A stretch of 64,000 bases of DNA from Dallia pectoralis (lineage: Eukaryota > Chordata > Actinopteri > Esociformes > Umbridae), in NCBI GenBank assembly GCA_029465975.1, contig CM055730.1:14697563-14761562 (forward strand). The letters run 5' to 3'. Both the position numbers and the translations under genes were made by a program. This document shows, in pieces, positions 37,401-49,600 of this stretch; position 1 is the stretch's first letter, and every line of letters starts with the position of its first letter. The notes under the pieces were generated by a model, which was not told where the DNA came from, searched no databases, and worked only from the letters and a program-made list of their open reading frames with translations.

Positions 37401-39371
37401 GTTAAGTGTATGCAAGGACCAAAAGAGGTCCTCATTTGGACTGGAGGTGAGGAAGACTCTTCGGCATCGGTCTTCCTCTTCACCTGGCATTGGCAAAGCC
37501 CAACCGAGCCCAGGGTACACAGAGATAGGGAGAAGTTCCCCTAGATGTGCAGGAATATCGGCCTCCTCGCGACAGAGGATCTCGCGGGCAAGATCTATCT
37601 CCTGAGAAAACAGAAGAAGAAAAGATTGATGGTCATTGTCTTGGCATTGATTCTCCCACATCCCCAGACTGTCGCCCAGAGACTCGATTTTTTAAAAGTC
37701 TTACTTGATTCGTGGCCAAAAACACAACTATATCCCCTTCCTCTTCAGAGCGATGTATCTCCAGAACTAGACGCAGGGCAGAGCAGAAGTAGTCCTTGTG
37801 GCTGTTACCGGTATACACCACCTCTGCTGAACACACCTCCTCCAGCTGGATTAGTGGAGCGGTCCTGTAGTGGCTCAGCAGTTTGGGCCCGGGATGTGTA
37901 GCTGTGAGGAGCACCACACGGAGTTCGGGCCTCTGTAGTGCAATTTGTTTAAGCAGGCCAAGCATCACATCTGTGCTGACTGTCCTCTCGTGGGCCTGGT
38001 CAATTATGACCACACCGTAGTGCTCCAGCATGGGGTCGGACATCATCTCTCTCAACAGCATGTCGTCAGTGCAGTACCTGGGTTGTTAAAAAGAAAATGA
38101 GCACAAAGATGCATGGACAACACCCACAGGCACGTTTACTGTATGGATGCAGATCTGCTAAAGCATTACATCACATACGTTATATTACAAACATATACAC
38201 GTGAAAGCAAAACATTTTAGCATCTTGTAGAAAATAGCTTGCCAAAGGTATGACAAAATTATCTTTAAGGACACGATTAACCGTTCTCCTGAAAGGGTCT
38301 ATATGATGCCGTTTGTTTTGCATTGCCGCCTTGTGCTTTAATTGTTTTATCTAGTATTTAGCCTCGTCAGTGCATTCTGTAGTTGCCTGTTTTCTTAACT
38401 TGTTCGTGTCTTTGTTCCCCCCTCTGACGTAAGACAGTAAGAGCTGCGGGAATGTGACATATGTCCAGAGCAAAGCTGGGCAGCTGCAGCGGAGGCCTCC
38501 CTGACAAAAGGCCCCCTGAAGTCTTTTGTTCTCTGGCCAGACAGCCGGCAAGCGCGGGCTGATGTAATGGATGTGTTGGGAGTAATAGAGAGCATTATTA
38601 GTAATAGTGTTCACAGACCTGAGGACAGTGTCACCAGAACAGCACGTCTCTAGTGGGATGCTGTAACCCACTTCATGGCCGATGTTGACGTCCATCTCAT
38701 CAGCCACGCGCAGTGCCAGATCCACTGTATGTTGCCTGTGGACCTGAGTGCACACCACCATGCCATTCTGGTACTGGACTGACAGGCAGAACTCTGTACA
38801 CCACTGGGGAATCTAAGTGACATGCCCAGGAGGAGATAAGAGTCAGTGACATTGGGAGAAATTTCACCCACACACTTGTCCTTCTCACAGAAGTAAAAGT
38901 TTCAGACTATAGTTGGGTGTGGAATTGTGCATAAAAAAAGATCCCCTTATTTCACTCATCTCAAGTACTATCCACTCATCCATGAAAGGAATTGGAGAAA
39001 AAAATGCAATTGGAAGAAATGATATGTATGTTTGGCACGCAGATAATAATCAGTGGATTACAAACATGTTCATTCTCATCAGAGGAGAGAGTATATCTAC
39101 TGACCTGAGAGCTTCTGCCAGTTTTTGCAGTGCCAGAGACAATAACAAACTGCCTGTTGGTCAGTTTGTCCATGAAATCACACTTGGCTTTCCAAACGGG
39201 CAGATCCATTCTCTCCTTCAATAACGCGTAGAATCGAGAGGAGTAGGGCAGTCCGTCAAATTGATTAAGCTCCAAAACACCATCATATTTAATATGTTCC
39301 TGTCCTGCTCCTTCTGTTTCAAATGCTACTCTATCTTCCCAATACTTATCACCGATAATCACCTGCGCCAT
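31457..39371 (-). CDS. dhx32: DHX32, degenerate DEAH-box helicase 32 (11 coding exons, complete)
   Basis: Exons in transcript order: 39371-39105, 38812-38619, 38077-37705, 37601-37368, 37273-37180, 37075-36926, 35896-35705, 34913-34773, 34641-34451, 34330-34140, 31631-31457. They total 2202 nt in frame, 733 residues (human about 743). Conserved blocks include LNQFDGLPYSSRFYALLKER, LALRVADEMDVNIGHEVGY, QALEDLDYLAALDDDGNLSE and FGSKGNTLNIKRALLAG. Helicase motifs are eroded: Walker A reads GTAKTGRS (residues 80-87) with Arg in place of the catalytic Lys, motif II reads DQAH (180-183), motif III is TAT, and the motif VI arginine-finger block is lost (QAESRKQLVRPTGKTFCLY). The helicase-associated and OB-fold regions follow. 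The family is related to DHX15/PRP43 and is implicated in lymphocyte biology and mRNA processing, but is thought not to be a standard helicase. Intron 10 holds a 1.7 kb minisatellite. No clear poly(A) signal was found. The gene is tail to tail with EDRF1. Confidence 0.95.
31703..33412. repeat. 32-bp minisatellite, about 53 copies, DHX32 intron 10
   Basis: Unit TATCCAGTAAATGTAATTTA followed by ATTCACTAGTGG, period 32 bp, filling 1.7 kb. Variants (CCAGT or CTAGT, TATACAGTATTTG, TATGCAGTATATG, AATGCAATT) alternate in blocks, suggesting higher-order amplification. The array ends about 70 bp from the exon 11 acceptor. Confidence 0.97.
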
Positions 39372-39745
39372 GGTTCAGAATAACTCCTTCCAAAATCAAA
39401 AAATGTGCTATTAGAAAAAGCGGAACTACTTTAAAAAATATTTAAAACATGTTATTTTACGTATTATTATTTTGCTGAATAAAATCGCAGCGAATGAATG
39501 CCCTGCTGTCAGATGCCAGAATAGTAAAACGTGTAGCAGCTCGAACCAGCCCAGAATGGTCATGTGACCTAATCCCCTAGTCTGGAAACAAATTAATCTG
39601 ACGGACCACGGCCGGAACGACTCGACATGTAGACCACATAGTAAAAGCGGGCACATGTGTAAGAATGTGTATTACTAGTAATTTCACAGGACGCTCAATC
39701 TCGCAAAGATTTAGTCGCTCAGTACATTTAAAGTAAAGGCTCATA

Positions 39746-39759
39746 GGTGCCATAGCAAC
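39746..39759. promoter_or_regulatory. RFX X-box-like site
   Basis: GGTGCCATAGCAAC matches the near-palindromic X-box GTTGCCATGGCAAC at 12 of 14 positions. It lies 375 bp upstream of the DHX32 ATG and 570 bp upstream of the FANK1 ATG, within their shared intergenic region. Confidence 0.5.
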
Positions 39760-39777
39760 AAGTTTCAATTTACTCTA

Positions 39778-40085
39778 ATGGTTCAAACACAACATTATAA
39801 TCTAATGGTTTCTAAACAACATTATAATCTAATGGTTGCAACACAACATTATAATCTAATGGTTTCAACACAATTATCTAATGGTTTCAACACATCATCA
39901 ACACAACATTATAATCTAATGGTTTCAACACAACATTATAATCTAATGGTTTCTAAACAACATTATTATCTGGTTTCAACACAACATGATAATGGTTTCA
40001 ACACAATAATCTAATGGTTTCTAAACAACAATCTAATGGTTTCAACACAATTATAATCTAACGGTTTCAACACAACATTATACTC
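39778..40085. repeat. 27-bp minisatellite between DHX32 and FANK1
   Basis: Imperfect copies of AACACAACATTATAATCTAA plus TGGTTTC, about eleven, with internal deletions. It occupies the middle of the divergent DHX32/FANK1 promoter region. Confidence 0.92.
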
Positions 40086-40141
40086 TGCTTGTCAAATAAT
40101 TTAGTAAAACCACAGAATGTTTTCCGCGGGTGCGACATGTC

Positions 40142-40155
40142 GTTTCCATAACAAC
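40142..40155. promoter_or_regulatory. fank1: RFX X-box-like site near FANK1
   Basis: GTTTCCATAACAAC fits the degenerate X-box consensus RYYNYY-N(1-3)-RRNRAC, here with a 2-nt spacer. It lies 176 bp upstream of the FANK1 start codon, the usual distance for ciliary genes. Confidence 0.45.
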
Positions 40156-40330
40156 CATCAAGGCTTTCCAAACAAATCACAACAGGCACTCCTCCTCCTC
40201 ATCTTGCTACCTACTAGTAGTAGTACTAATACTAGCTACGGCTGCTAGTTAACTACAGTATCAGCTACCGTTATTATCTGGTGGAACTGGATTTCACTCT
40301 TTTCCCAAGGATTAAACCTTTCCATTGACA

Positions 40331-43300
40331 ATGACAAATACAGGTCGGTCAAATTTACGGTTTACGTCACGGTAAATCGATTTCCGTCTAAAATTAAAGA
40401 CTTTCGCAGAATTGCAATATTTTATTATGTATCTTAATGTTAACTAACTGTACAGTATCGCGTAGTATCTCAGCAATAGGTATTATACACACTGTACACT
40501 TGTGAACGTCCCCACGTTTTATCTATCTTGTAGCACGCACCCACATTTTCGGTGATGTCGATGATTTCGGAATTACATTTCTTTTTACTTCAACACAAAT
40601 ACTTTTCATTTAATCCGAAACCAATATCATAAATCTTATTTGAGTTTTTGAACTTCAGATTTCAGACTTGAGACAAAAGTCTGGTGAAGCAACATCAATG
40701 GACCATGCAGAGCAATGCATGGGGCATGGCAGGAAGTCAATTATTACCCTGATAGCTAATTTGTTTTTTACTAATATTTTTAGTACATTTGAAGTAATAC
40801 GTTGTAATAAGTATAAGTGTAGTAATACGTTTACTTGACCCACGTATGTGTTGTGTACTCAAATACATTATTTAAAATAGCGATTTTGTTATATTAAAAA
40901 ATAATATGAATTATATTTAAAATGTGTAATTCATTTATATGACTACGAATAATGAGGTGTAAGATAGAAAACATTTGTGAAAGTTTTGAGCATGGTAATT
41001 TTTTCACAAATAGCTGCTTGTGTAAACACTTTACAGCTATAGTAAAGCCACTAAACATTTGGATATTGTCTAGTGTAGTTTATTGTGCCACTATATGATA
41101 AAACAAATATTTACTCAAATTTGAAATCTAAACTTTTTAGTTTACAGTAGTCCTCACAATGGACAATAGTTACTTGCTAACCTTTGTTGGTAATGAATGT
41201 GGTAGTTCTGATTAATCATTGGCAATTCGCCCTTTACAAGGTTACAATTCTGAACATTGGTTGAAAACAGAGGTGGAGCATCTGATCCTTATGGAGATGC
41301 AATTATGTTTGTACTGATTTAAAATGTGTAAGAATTAAGAGTTTGTGTGCATACAACTATTATGTTCATAATCATGTTTAATGACTGTTCTTTAGGCTGC
41401 CTTAAACCTTTCATACCACCGAGTCCTCCAGTCATTGGTAAAGTCAGTCACCATAGCATTGAGCTGAGTTGGGAGACAGGTGAGAATGGACCTAGAACGG
41501 GCCCACCAGAGAAATGGACCCGCTTCTCTGTGGAAGAAATGGACCCAAAATCACACACATATGGGACTATCTATGTGTGAGCATATCCATCTATTGTAAT
41601 GCTTTAGAGAATATTGTCTGCTAAATTCTCATTGATATAATGGAAGAATATGCTAACTGCTTTTGCCCCCAACAGCGGATACAGCAGTCACCACACTGTG
41701 GAATGCTTGGAGCCCAGCACATCCTATAGATATAGAATAAGAATCACAAGACCAACTGGGGAGTCCCTCTACAGTGCGGCTGTCTCTGTCTCCACCACAC
41801 GTGAGTATAATGTATGCTACGTAGTACCCTTCGAATGTGCACATCTGCTTTATCAAAATGTAATATGTTTTTGCAGCCCTTTTCAATAATCTAATGCTAA
41901 TATTATTTTTTGGGAAAATCCTTTGTGATTAGCTGAGGGCACAATATATATATATTTTTAAACAGAAGGTTGAAGTACCTTTAATAAGGTTTGGTGTAGC
42001 GTTTCCCACAGCTGTATCCATATCAACCTGTACTTGTCTATGTCCGAGGAAGTGTCGGAGCTATACGTGGGATTGTTGTAACCCTGTGTAAAGTACGTTT
42101 TCAACATACAGATGTTCATGTTTATAGTAATATAATGTGATTTAGGTGAGCCTATGAGTGGGAAGAACCTCCATCGTGCAGTCAACATGAATGATGAAGA
42201 GGAGATTACCAAAGTGTTGCAGTCTGGGTGAGCAATGATTAGATGGGTTTAGATACATCGGATTTGACATATTTTGTCCTGAGATTCCAATCATTCCAAT
42301 TTATTACATACTATATAGCCGCTCTGAGATTTCATTCTGGAAATGATCGTCTGGTGAAGATGCTTAAGGGAACAGACAAAAACATTAATGGTTGTCATTC
42401 TGTGAGATATGTAATCTGGCTTGTGTTCTGGTCACACTGCAATGCAGTGACACTTTTACTTTAAAAATACTAATTCCTGCAAGAATCTAGGAGATGAGCT
42501 TAGCTTCTACAAAGTGGTTTAAAACAGCAATCTTCTCTCTTACTCACCCAACACATCAACGTGGCATAAAAACAATATCCAACCCTGTGCCTCAAGACCC
42601 AGTGACTTATATAACAAACATATTCACTAAATCTAAACATGCTGTGCCCACTCTAATCACCCAGATCTGATTCAGGTGACTTCAAACTTGTATAGATACC
42701 CTAAGGGAACTGCAATGCCCTCTTAGCACAATAGATGCTCTCAGTGAGCCAGGAATCGTTACAAAGACATCATATATTTTTCAAAACTGTAATTAAAACA
42801 TTTGAGTAATTTGTATTCTGGAGCATCTACAGGACAAAATGGACTGATTAAAATACATGATTTTGAGTTCCTTTCATCATTAATAAAATGCTTTAATTTT
42901 TTAGGACAGTCAACGTGAATGTCAAAGACAAACACGGTTTCACTCCTCTATTGGTGGCTGCACAGCAAGGCTTTACCAGGTGAAACCCCAGAGGATGACT
43001 TTTTTTACAGGCATAATGATACCACGATAATATCACTATTCTCAACACAATGCATGTATTAACTTGATTATCTCTTTTTCAGACTAGTCCACAAGTTGGT
43101 AGAAAACGGTGCCGACGTAAATATAACAAATGGTAGCGGTAAAGACAGGTGTGCAAAAAAATATGTTAATACAGTCAGTATATACTTTTGCTTTGCTTAC
43201 AGAGTAACTGCTCGCACTGGCACTTTTGATTGACCTTGACCACCATTGCCTTGTGTCTATGTCAGTTTGATGCTGGCATGTTTCGCAGGTCATCTGGACA

Positions 43301-44308
43301 TAGTGAAGTACCTAAGGAGGTTTGGTGCCTCGTGGCAGTCCCGGGACATGGGGGGTTGTAGCCCTCTCCACTGGGCAGTTGATGGAGGACACCTGGATGT
43401 CATAGCCTACATGATTCAAGACGGCTGTGAGGTGTGTGCATTTTGACTTTATAATACTGTATTCCCTACCAGCATGCGCCAGCAAGCATGTCCTGTAGTG
43501 TGCTGTTTGGTGCTGTTACAAAGTCATTCAGGATCATTTGTTTCTATGTGAATTATAGCAAGTTTTTTTTTTATAGTATTATTATTGTATATGCCCACAC
43601 TCATGAATTAAGTCCTACCTTGGAGTACCTGTTAGGTTTTTATACAATAAGGAGATTAAATAGCATTGATTGTGGTTACAGTTGGAGGTTAGGGACAGTG
43701 TTTCCCACTGGACTCCTCTGATGAGAGTGTCCGCTGTCAGTGGGAACCCAGCTGTGGCCTCTCTCCTCATCAAAGCTGGGGCTGATGTCAACACTAAAGA
43801 CAAGGATGGGAAGACACCACTTATGGTACACTAAATAAATGTCAGAAGCCTTTGTTGTGCCACTTGGGAGGGGTGACTCAGGGTGCAAACCGCAAAGTGG
43901 GCAAGACTCTTGGAAACAGAACGTGCCAGGAAAGTGGATTGGAATATGACTGATGTGTCTTGTAGGTGGCAGTGTTAAACAACCAGGAGGAGCTGGTGCA
44001 GCTGTTTTTGGACAGCGGGGCCGACCATGATGTGAAGAATGAGGTAATGACAACTAACAGCATAGTCTCTTGCAATTAGAGCGAGTTCAACATCAATTAT
44101 TCTGTAGCACACTGTTTTTTTTTTTGCAGTTTGGTTCCGGAGCAGCTGAAATGGCAAAGGCATTTGGCAGAGAGGTAAAGCATTTCCCCATTTTCATTAC
44201 TATTGTGTTTTATGAGGTGAATACATGAAGTGTTGTTTGTAATTCTCTCTCCCCCAACAGAATATCATCAGTTTATTAGAAGGACAGAAGAGAAGAGAGA
44301 TGGCATAG
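40331..44308 (+). CDS. fank1: FANK1, fibronectin type III and ankyrin repeat protein 1 (complete)
   Basis: Exons: 40331-40343, 41396-41576, 41676-41800, 42146-42227, 42905-42979, 43083-43148, 43266-43431, 43682-43825, 43966-44043, 44130-44174, 44261-44308. They sum to 1023 nt in frame, 340 residues (human 345). An FN3 domain covers about residues 10-107 (PPVIGKVSHHSIELSWE, YRYRIRITRPTGESLYSAAV). Ankyrin repeats follow to about residue 330 (LHRAVNMNDEEEI, GFTPLLVAAQQGF, LMLACFAGHLDIVKYLRRFG, SPLHWAVDGGHLDVIAYMI, TPLMRVSAVSGN, TPLMVAVLNNQEELVQLFL). The family is a nuclear protein of testis and ciliated cells linked to AP-1 signalling and spermatogenesis. The first coding exon is only 13 nt (MTNT plus one base). 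It was chosen because its ATG and GT donor put exon 2 in frame and give the expected N-terminal length, and it is the least certain part. An AATAAA at 44510-44515 is the likely poly(A) signal. Confidence 0.94.
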
Positions 44309-44826
44309 TGGATTAGTAAATGGCTTAGTTAGATTGTATTTTTTAATAACTTCAAATCCTGTACAGACTTTTGTTTAGTTTTATAACACAGCATGTAGTC
44401 CTATTCATCCGGATATTTGTTTTAAAAAAAACTAAAAACCATAAGCTTGTATCCAAAATCAATGTTCCGTTTATTTAACTGGAATCCAAGCTTTATCCAA
44501 GCTAAAGCAAATAAATACATTTTTTAAATATTATTAACAGTTTACTAAAACCTTGGTGTATGTTTTGTTAAATATTACATTTGTCTTATTTTATTTCTAA
44601 GTCAAATTGTAATTTGGTAATAGCAAATGCATTTGTCCGCATGGTTTTAGACAACCATATTACACCCTTTTGTTTATGTCCACATTAGCTCCCACCTCTA
44701 AATACAGCTGTAAATGATCAATGTGTTGACAGATCAGATAATCTGCATGCCTGGTTACTTACTAATGCATGTTTACATTTACATGACATGTCTACTCACC
44801 TTGGTCAAATGGGGCAATACATTGAG

Positions 44827-45225
44827 GAGCCCACTGTATACTGGAACTGGATATGTTTGAATGTATACTGTTGAAACAACAGTCAGGGTGTCATTATATG
44901 TGGAGCCCACTGTATACTGGAACTGGATATGTTTGAATGTATACTGTTGAAACAACAGCCAGGGTGTCATTATATGTGGAGCCCACTGTATACTGGAACT
45001 GGATATGTTTGAATGTATACTGTTGAAACAACAGCCAGGGTGTCATTATATGTGGAGCCCACTGTATACTGGAACTGGATATGTTTGAATGTATACTGTT
45101 GAAACAACAGCCAGGGTGTCATTATATGTGGAGCCCACTGTATACTGGAACTGGATATGTTTGAATGTATACTGTTGAAACAACAGCCAGGGTGTCATTA
45201 TATGTGGAGCCCACTGTACCCAGCA
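44827..45225. repeat. 76-bp tandem repeat, about five copies
   Basis: Copies beginning GAGCCCACTGTATACTGGAA at about 44827, 44903, 44979, 45055 and 45131, with a partial copy at 45207. Nearly identical, so recently amplified. It lies in the tail-to-tail gap between FANK1 and ADAM12. Confidence 0.95.
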
Positions 45226-46650
45226 GATGTTAATGGCATGTTCACTTTAATAAATGTTGGCCAAAACATGCACCCACCAATCTACTTTTGTTTGAACATT
45301 TTAATGTATTGAACATGAATTGCCACATTGTCCCCACATTGTTAGTAAAGTTTAAAGTAACCAGAACAGCACATTCATTACAGTCATTGTTACTTGCTGC
45401 AGAAGATTGTCCTCTTTGTATTTATCTTGACAACCTCAAGGGGAGTCTGTGCCAATTTCTGATACAGCTCCAATGTCAAATGAATAAGGATAAAAAGTCA
45501 GGTACTTCAAACCAGTTGACCATACTGAACTTCGCAAGTTTGAAAATACAGAAATAACACCAGACATCAGTCGGACTGTCCACAACAGTATTAAGTCAGT
45601 CGGACATTATAGCGTCACGTTGAAATGTTAGCTGAACAACAACACACTCCTCCACTTGCCCAGTTATGTTGCCTCATATAACGTTGCTGTAATTCCTAAG
45701 AAACCTGCAGGTAATTTCAATGCTTGGTGCATAAGACATCTCACAACTGCTTGCAAATACTCTTAAGCTAAGATCGTTTTGCATTTATAAATGATCCAAA
45801 GTAGACAAAACACTTAAAGGTTCAGTGATACTGTTTTCTGCTGTAACTTAAATTAAAGTACATATGAAAAATAATGTATGTAAATCGTGTATGATAACAA
45901 ATATAATTTGAAGCCCCAGGGCAGTCTTGATTTGAATAATACATCACACCGTTTGTTACATTTTTCTTCTTGAAAAGCTAATTTTCATTGTGTGGATCTT
46001 AGCAACCAAATTCCCAGATCTGTTTTTAGTATCCAGGCCTGATAGGATGGTGTACAGTCCCCCTCTTATCCAGCTGAACAGTCCCTGATTTATTAGAATT
46101 AAATCAGTCTTGTCACATCATTCAGTTGTTCAAAAAGATCCCACGTAAACATTTTCAGATTTTTTTTCCTATGAAACCACAAAACGCAAAAAGGGCACGA
46201 TCATTTGAGTGTTCGTTCTATCTAAAAAGAGCAATCAGGCTTTGACTGCTCTGGGCCTTAAAAAATCAATTATTGTTTTCATTTTGATCAATTCCCTTGG
46301 TTTTGCACTGTAATGGGATTGTCAAACCAGAATTAATATGTCGAACATGTCAGTCCAAACGTAATGCTGATTACAGCAAAAGATCTTCTGGGACTTAGAC
46401 TAACCAACAGATCCTAGTCTAAATATAATATTGTCAATAAGGTAAAACTATTCTGCTCTGCGGACACAGCGATAATGAACATATATACTTGTACCTGAGT
46501 GAAGATAACAAATGAAACTTTCAGAGTCACAGCACCGAGGTTTAAAGTCAGTCCCCTTTCCATAAAACCCAAATAAGGTTTGGTGGGGTTTGTAGTGCAA
46601 ATAAGGGTGTGCATCCCGAGAGTTCTCCACTAATGCGTTCCATCACAACT
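45226..46650 (-). other. ADAM12 3' UTR / FANK1-ADAM12 gap
   Basis: No coding sequence. The minus strand reads AATAAA at 46094-46089, about 557 nt after the ADAM12 stop, a candidate poly(A) signal. The rest is AT-rich and unremarkable. Confidence 0.4.
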
Positions 46651-49600
46651 TCACGGAGATCCGTAGTGAAAATGACGACTCTCTGGCAGTCTCAGAGGTG
46701 GCATGGGTGTGGGTCTAAGAGGAACACAGGTCAGAAGTGATTCAGGCGAACGCTGATCCTTCTTATTCAGCTGTAGATGTTCGGCCACCATCGCACATAC
46801 CTGTGAGGTTGTGGCACCTACCTGTGAGGTTGTGGCACCTACCTGTGAGGTTGTGGTATAGCGGGAATGGGTCTAGGCACACGGGCCCCCAGCGCCAACG
46901 AGCTGTGGGACACACGAGCACTCCTTCCCCGGGGGTCTGCTGGCAGGGGCTTCTGCGGAGGTGTGGGCTTCTCGTGGTCCTAAGAAATCCAACAGGACAT
47001 TGAAGAGTTGTGTTTGCACAGAAACGCCACAAGAGGGCACTGTGTTATAGTGCGTCACCGTCATAAAGCAGTGTCTGTCAATGTCCATGTCTCTCAGGTC
47101 CATAGCAACTCTCTCCAGAAGGTTACCTGGACAAGATGCCATTTCGTGATACTAATCTAAATTAGTGAGGGTATGGTAAGGTAATACCAAACATCTGTTA
47201 GAAACTTCTCAGCTGCTTTTCGATTTGTTGAATGTAAAGACATAAGCCATAAGCAAAACACAAATAATTGACACCAAATGCAAAGCAATTAGATAACAGA
47301 AGTGCCTGAAATGTTTTTCTAGGATTATTTCTGAAATCACTGAGTTTGTCAAATTAACAATGTAAAGTATGAAGATTAGATTACTTTTAGGGGTCTTATG
47401 TTCTAAGATGGAAAACCAAAATGACTATCCCCTTTTGTGTATATAACAACTCATTTATACATCTCAAGTGACATTTACATTAGGGTTTACTTTGTTGTAG
47501 TGTTGCCTTAGAATCGAACGGATAGCTCTCGCAAAAAAGGATAATGCGAATGACCTAAAACCACAGCAAAATACTTATGACTTTATTATGTCTAGAACAT
47601 ATTCTACTAGGGACACCAGAGACAATAACCTTCTGTAAGTAAACAGGAGAAAGGGCAGACGACATGGCCTCTGATTCACCTCCTGAAGCTAACAGACCAA
47701 AAAGGCCCCACAGAGGTTGAAAAAACGACCTCCATCAGATGTAAGACTTCCCTCCACCCGAGTTTGGTTCCAATATGCAGACATTGTATTCAACTGCTGG
47801 TGGTAAATAATGTTTACACTTGGATCTCGACAAATATTCTGTTTATGAGGAAGCAGAATGTTATGCTGCAATGGACACAATATATGTATTTCTTCAAAAG
47901 ACAGTACCTGAGAAAAATGCACAACATCCATACTATTCCTCTCCGTCCACTATATTTTCCCATCCCCTTACAACCGGAACTGGTTATGTGCTTTTCACAC
48001 CAGAGAGAAAGGTACAAGTTAATGTCCTAATTTTTTGGGGGCAATGTGCATTGGCCAGTGCAGTCATAAACCTGCATACACCTGACATGGTGCATACAGA
48101 TCAGTTGTCTGAGCTCTGAGGAGAAATATCCACACACGATCCTGCTGGCAGAGCACAAAACAGGATTTGTGGAGAACTTAGAGAAGTATAAGGATACAGT
48201 GCTCTTGTATAGAATTATCCACAGGTTAATCTTGGTCTAATTATGCATTCCAATCGTTATAGCAACATATCATTTAGTTTTATATGTCCGTAACATGTCC
48301 ATTGTGCTGTAGTTTGGATATTTGGATCCAAGGCAGAACGTGTGACAGCATGAACAGTATATTCCTATTGTCCATGTTAAATACTGTAAATGCGCTTTCA
48401 CTTAAACAAATAAACCGCCTTAACAAGTGATGCGATGCATATTTTCATTCATAGCGGTTGCTGCTAACCTGGTCCAGCCTGCAGGGCTGTTGTCTGGGCA
48501 GACTGTGGAAGGGTGCTGCCCGCAGAGGGGAAATGGTGGAGCGGTCCGGCAGGGCTCTGTGATGGTGCGGCACGGGCGGCACGAGCTGCTGTCCCACACC
48601 GAGGCAGACAGGCATTGGGGGGCTGATGTCGATGGGCTGACTGTGGGGCAACCGCCGCAAGCTGTGGGAATGGAACATGTGCCTGGGAAGAAGAGGCTCT
48701 GAACTCAGGTAGGACGGCTGTGGGGAGAGAGAGAGAGAGGTAGAGAACAGGACTGGTTTATTTTACAGTCAGGGCTTAAGCTTTTACGTTCCCTCTATTC
48801 TCCGGGTCTCAATTTCTTCACCTTATTTCCATTTTGAGTCTTCTACAAAACAACCCTTTTAGACCGGAGAAACATGTGTTATGTATTACGGTTCCACAAG
48901 CTGTCAATAAAGTAAACGTACACATTGAAATGGTCAGGCCCAAAACAGCTGTCAGTTCTCAATAATTATCAGAACTGCATCTTGCTCAAATGCCTTTAAC
49001 TGTAACCACCGCCAGCTGACAGAGAGTAGAAATGTACATCAGCTGTTTTAGAGTCTAATGTTCCACTGAAGATTGTCGGTCTTCCATCAGGACAACAACC
49101 ACAATCACACATTAAAAGCACTCAGAAGTGTTTAACAAGATATGCTGGACAATTATAAAATGGCCATGACATCCAGATCTGAATTACACCCATAATCTAT
49201 TACCACGACTCAAAACAGCAGTTGATTGCTGAAACGTGGTTTCAATTCGTCAGTTAAAAGGTGTATAGATGGCCACAATAGGCACTGAATCTATTTTTGA
49301 AGCAAACCATTTGCCTTTTTGAAAAGAAGTAGGAACAGGAGTACCATGCACTGCTGAGTAAGAAGAGAACCTACTTGTAGATGTTGTAGATGTAACTGGC
49401 TTAAACAGCTTTCTCTCTGGCCAAGCAAGCTAATTGTTATCCCTAAACTCCAGCAGTGTTCTATGGGACCTAGCAGTGACTCTCTGAATGCAACACACAC
49501 ACACATTTCATATAATGCTTATTAATTTCACACCAAATTGCCTTCCACGCTTCAATCAATCTGCCCTTTTTTTAATCTCAGGCATAAAGCTATACGCTGT

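Noticed and set aside
39778..40014. 78-residue open frame with repeated QHYNLMVSTQ
   Set aside because: Translation of the 27-bp minisatellite between DHX32 and FANK1.
43676..44053. 125-residue minus open frame
   Set aside because: Antisense to FANK1 exons 8 and 9.
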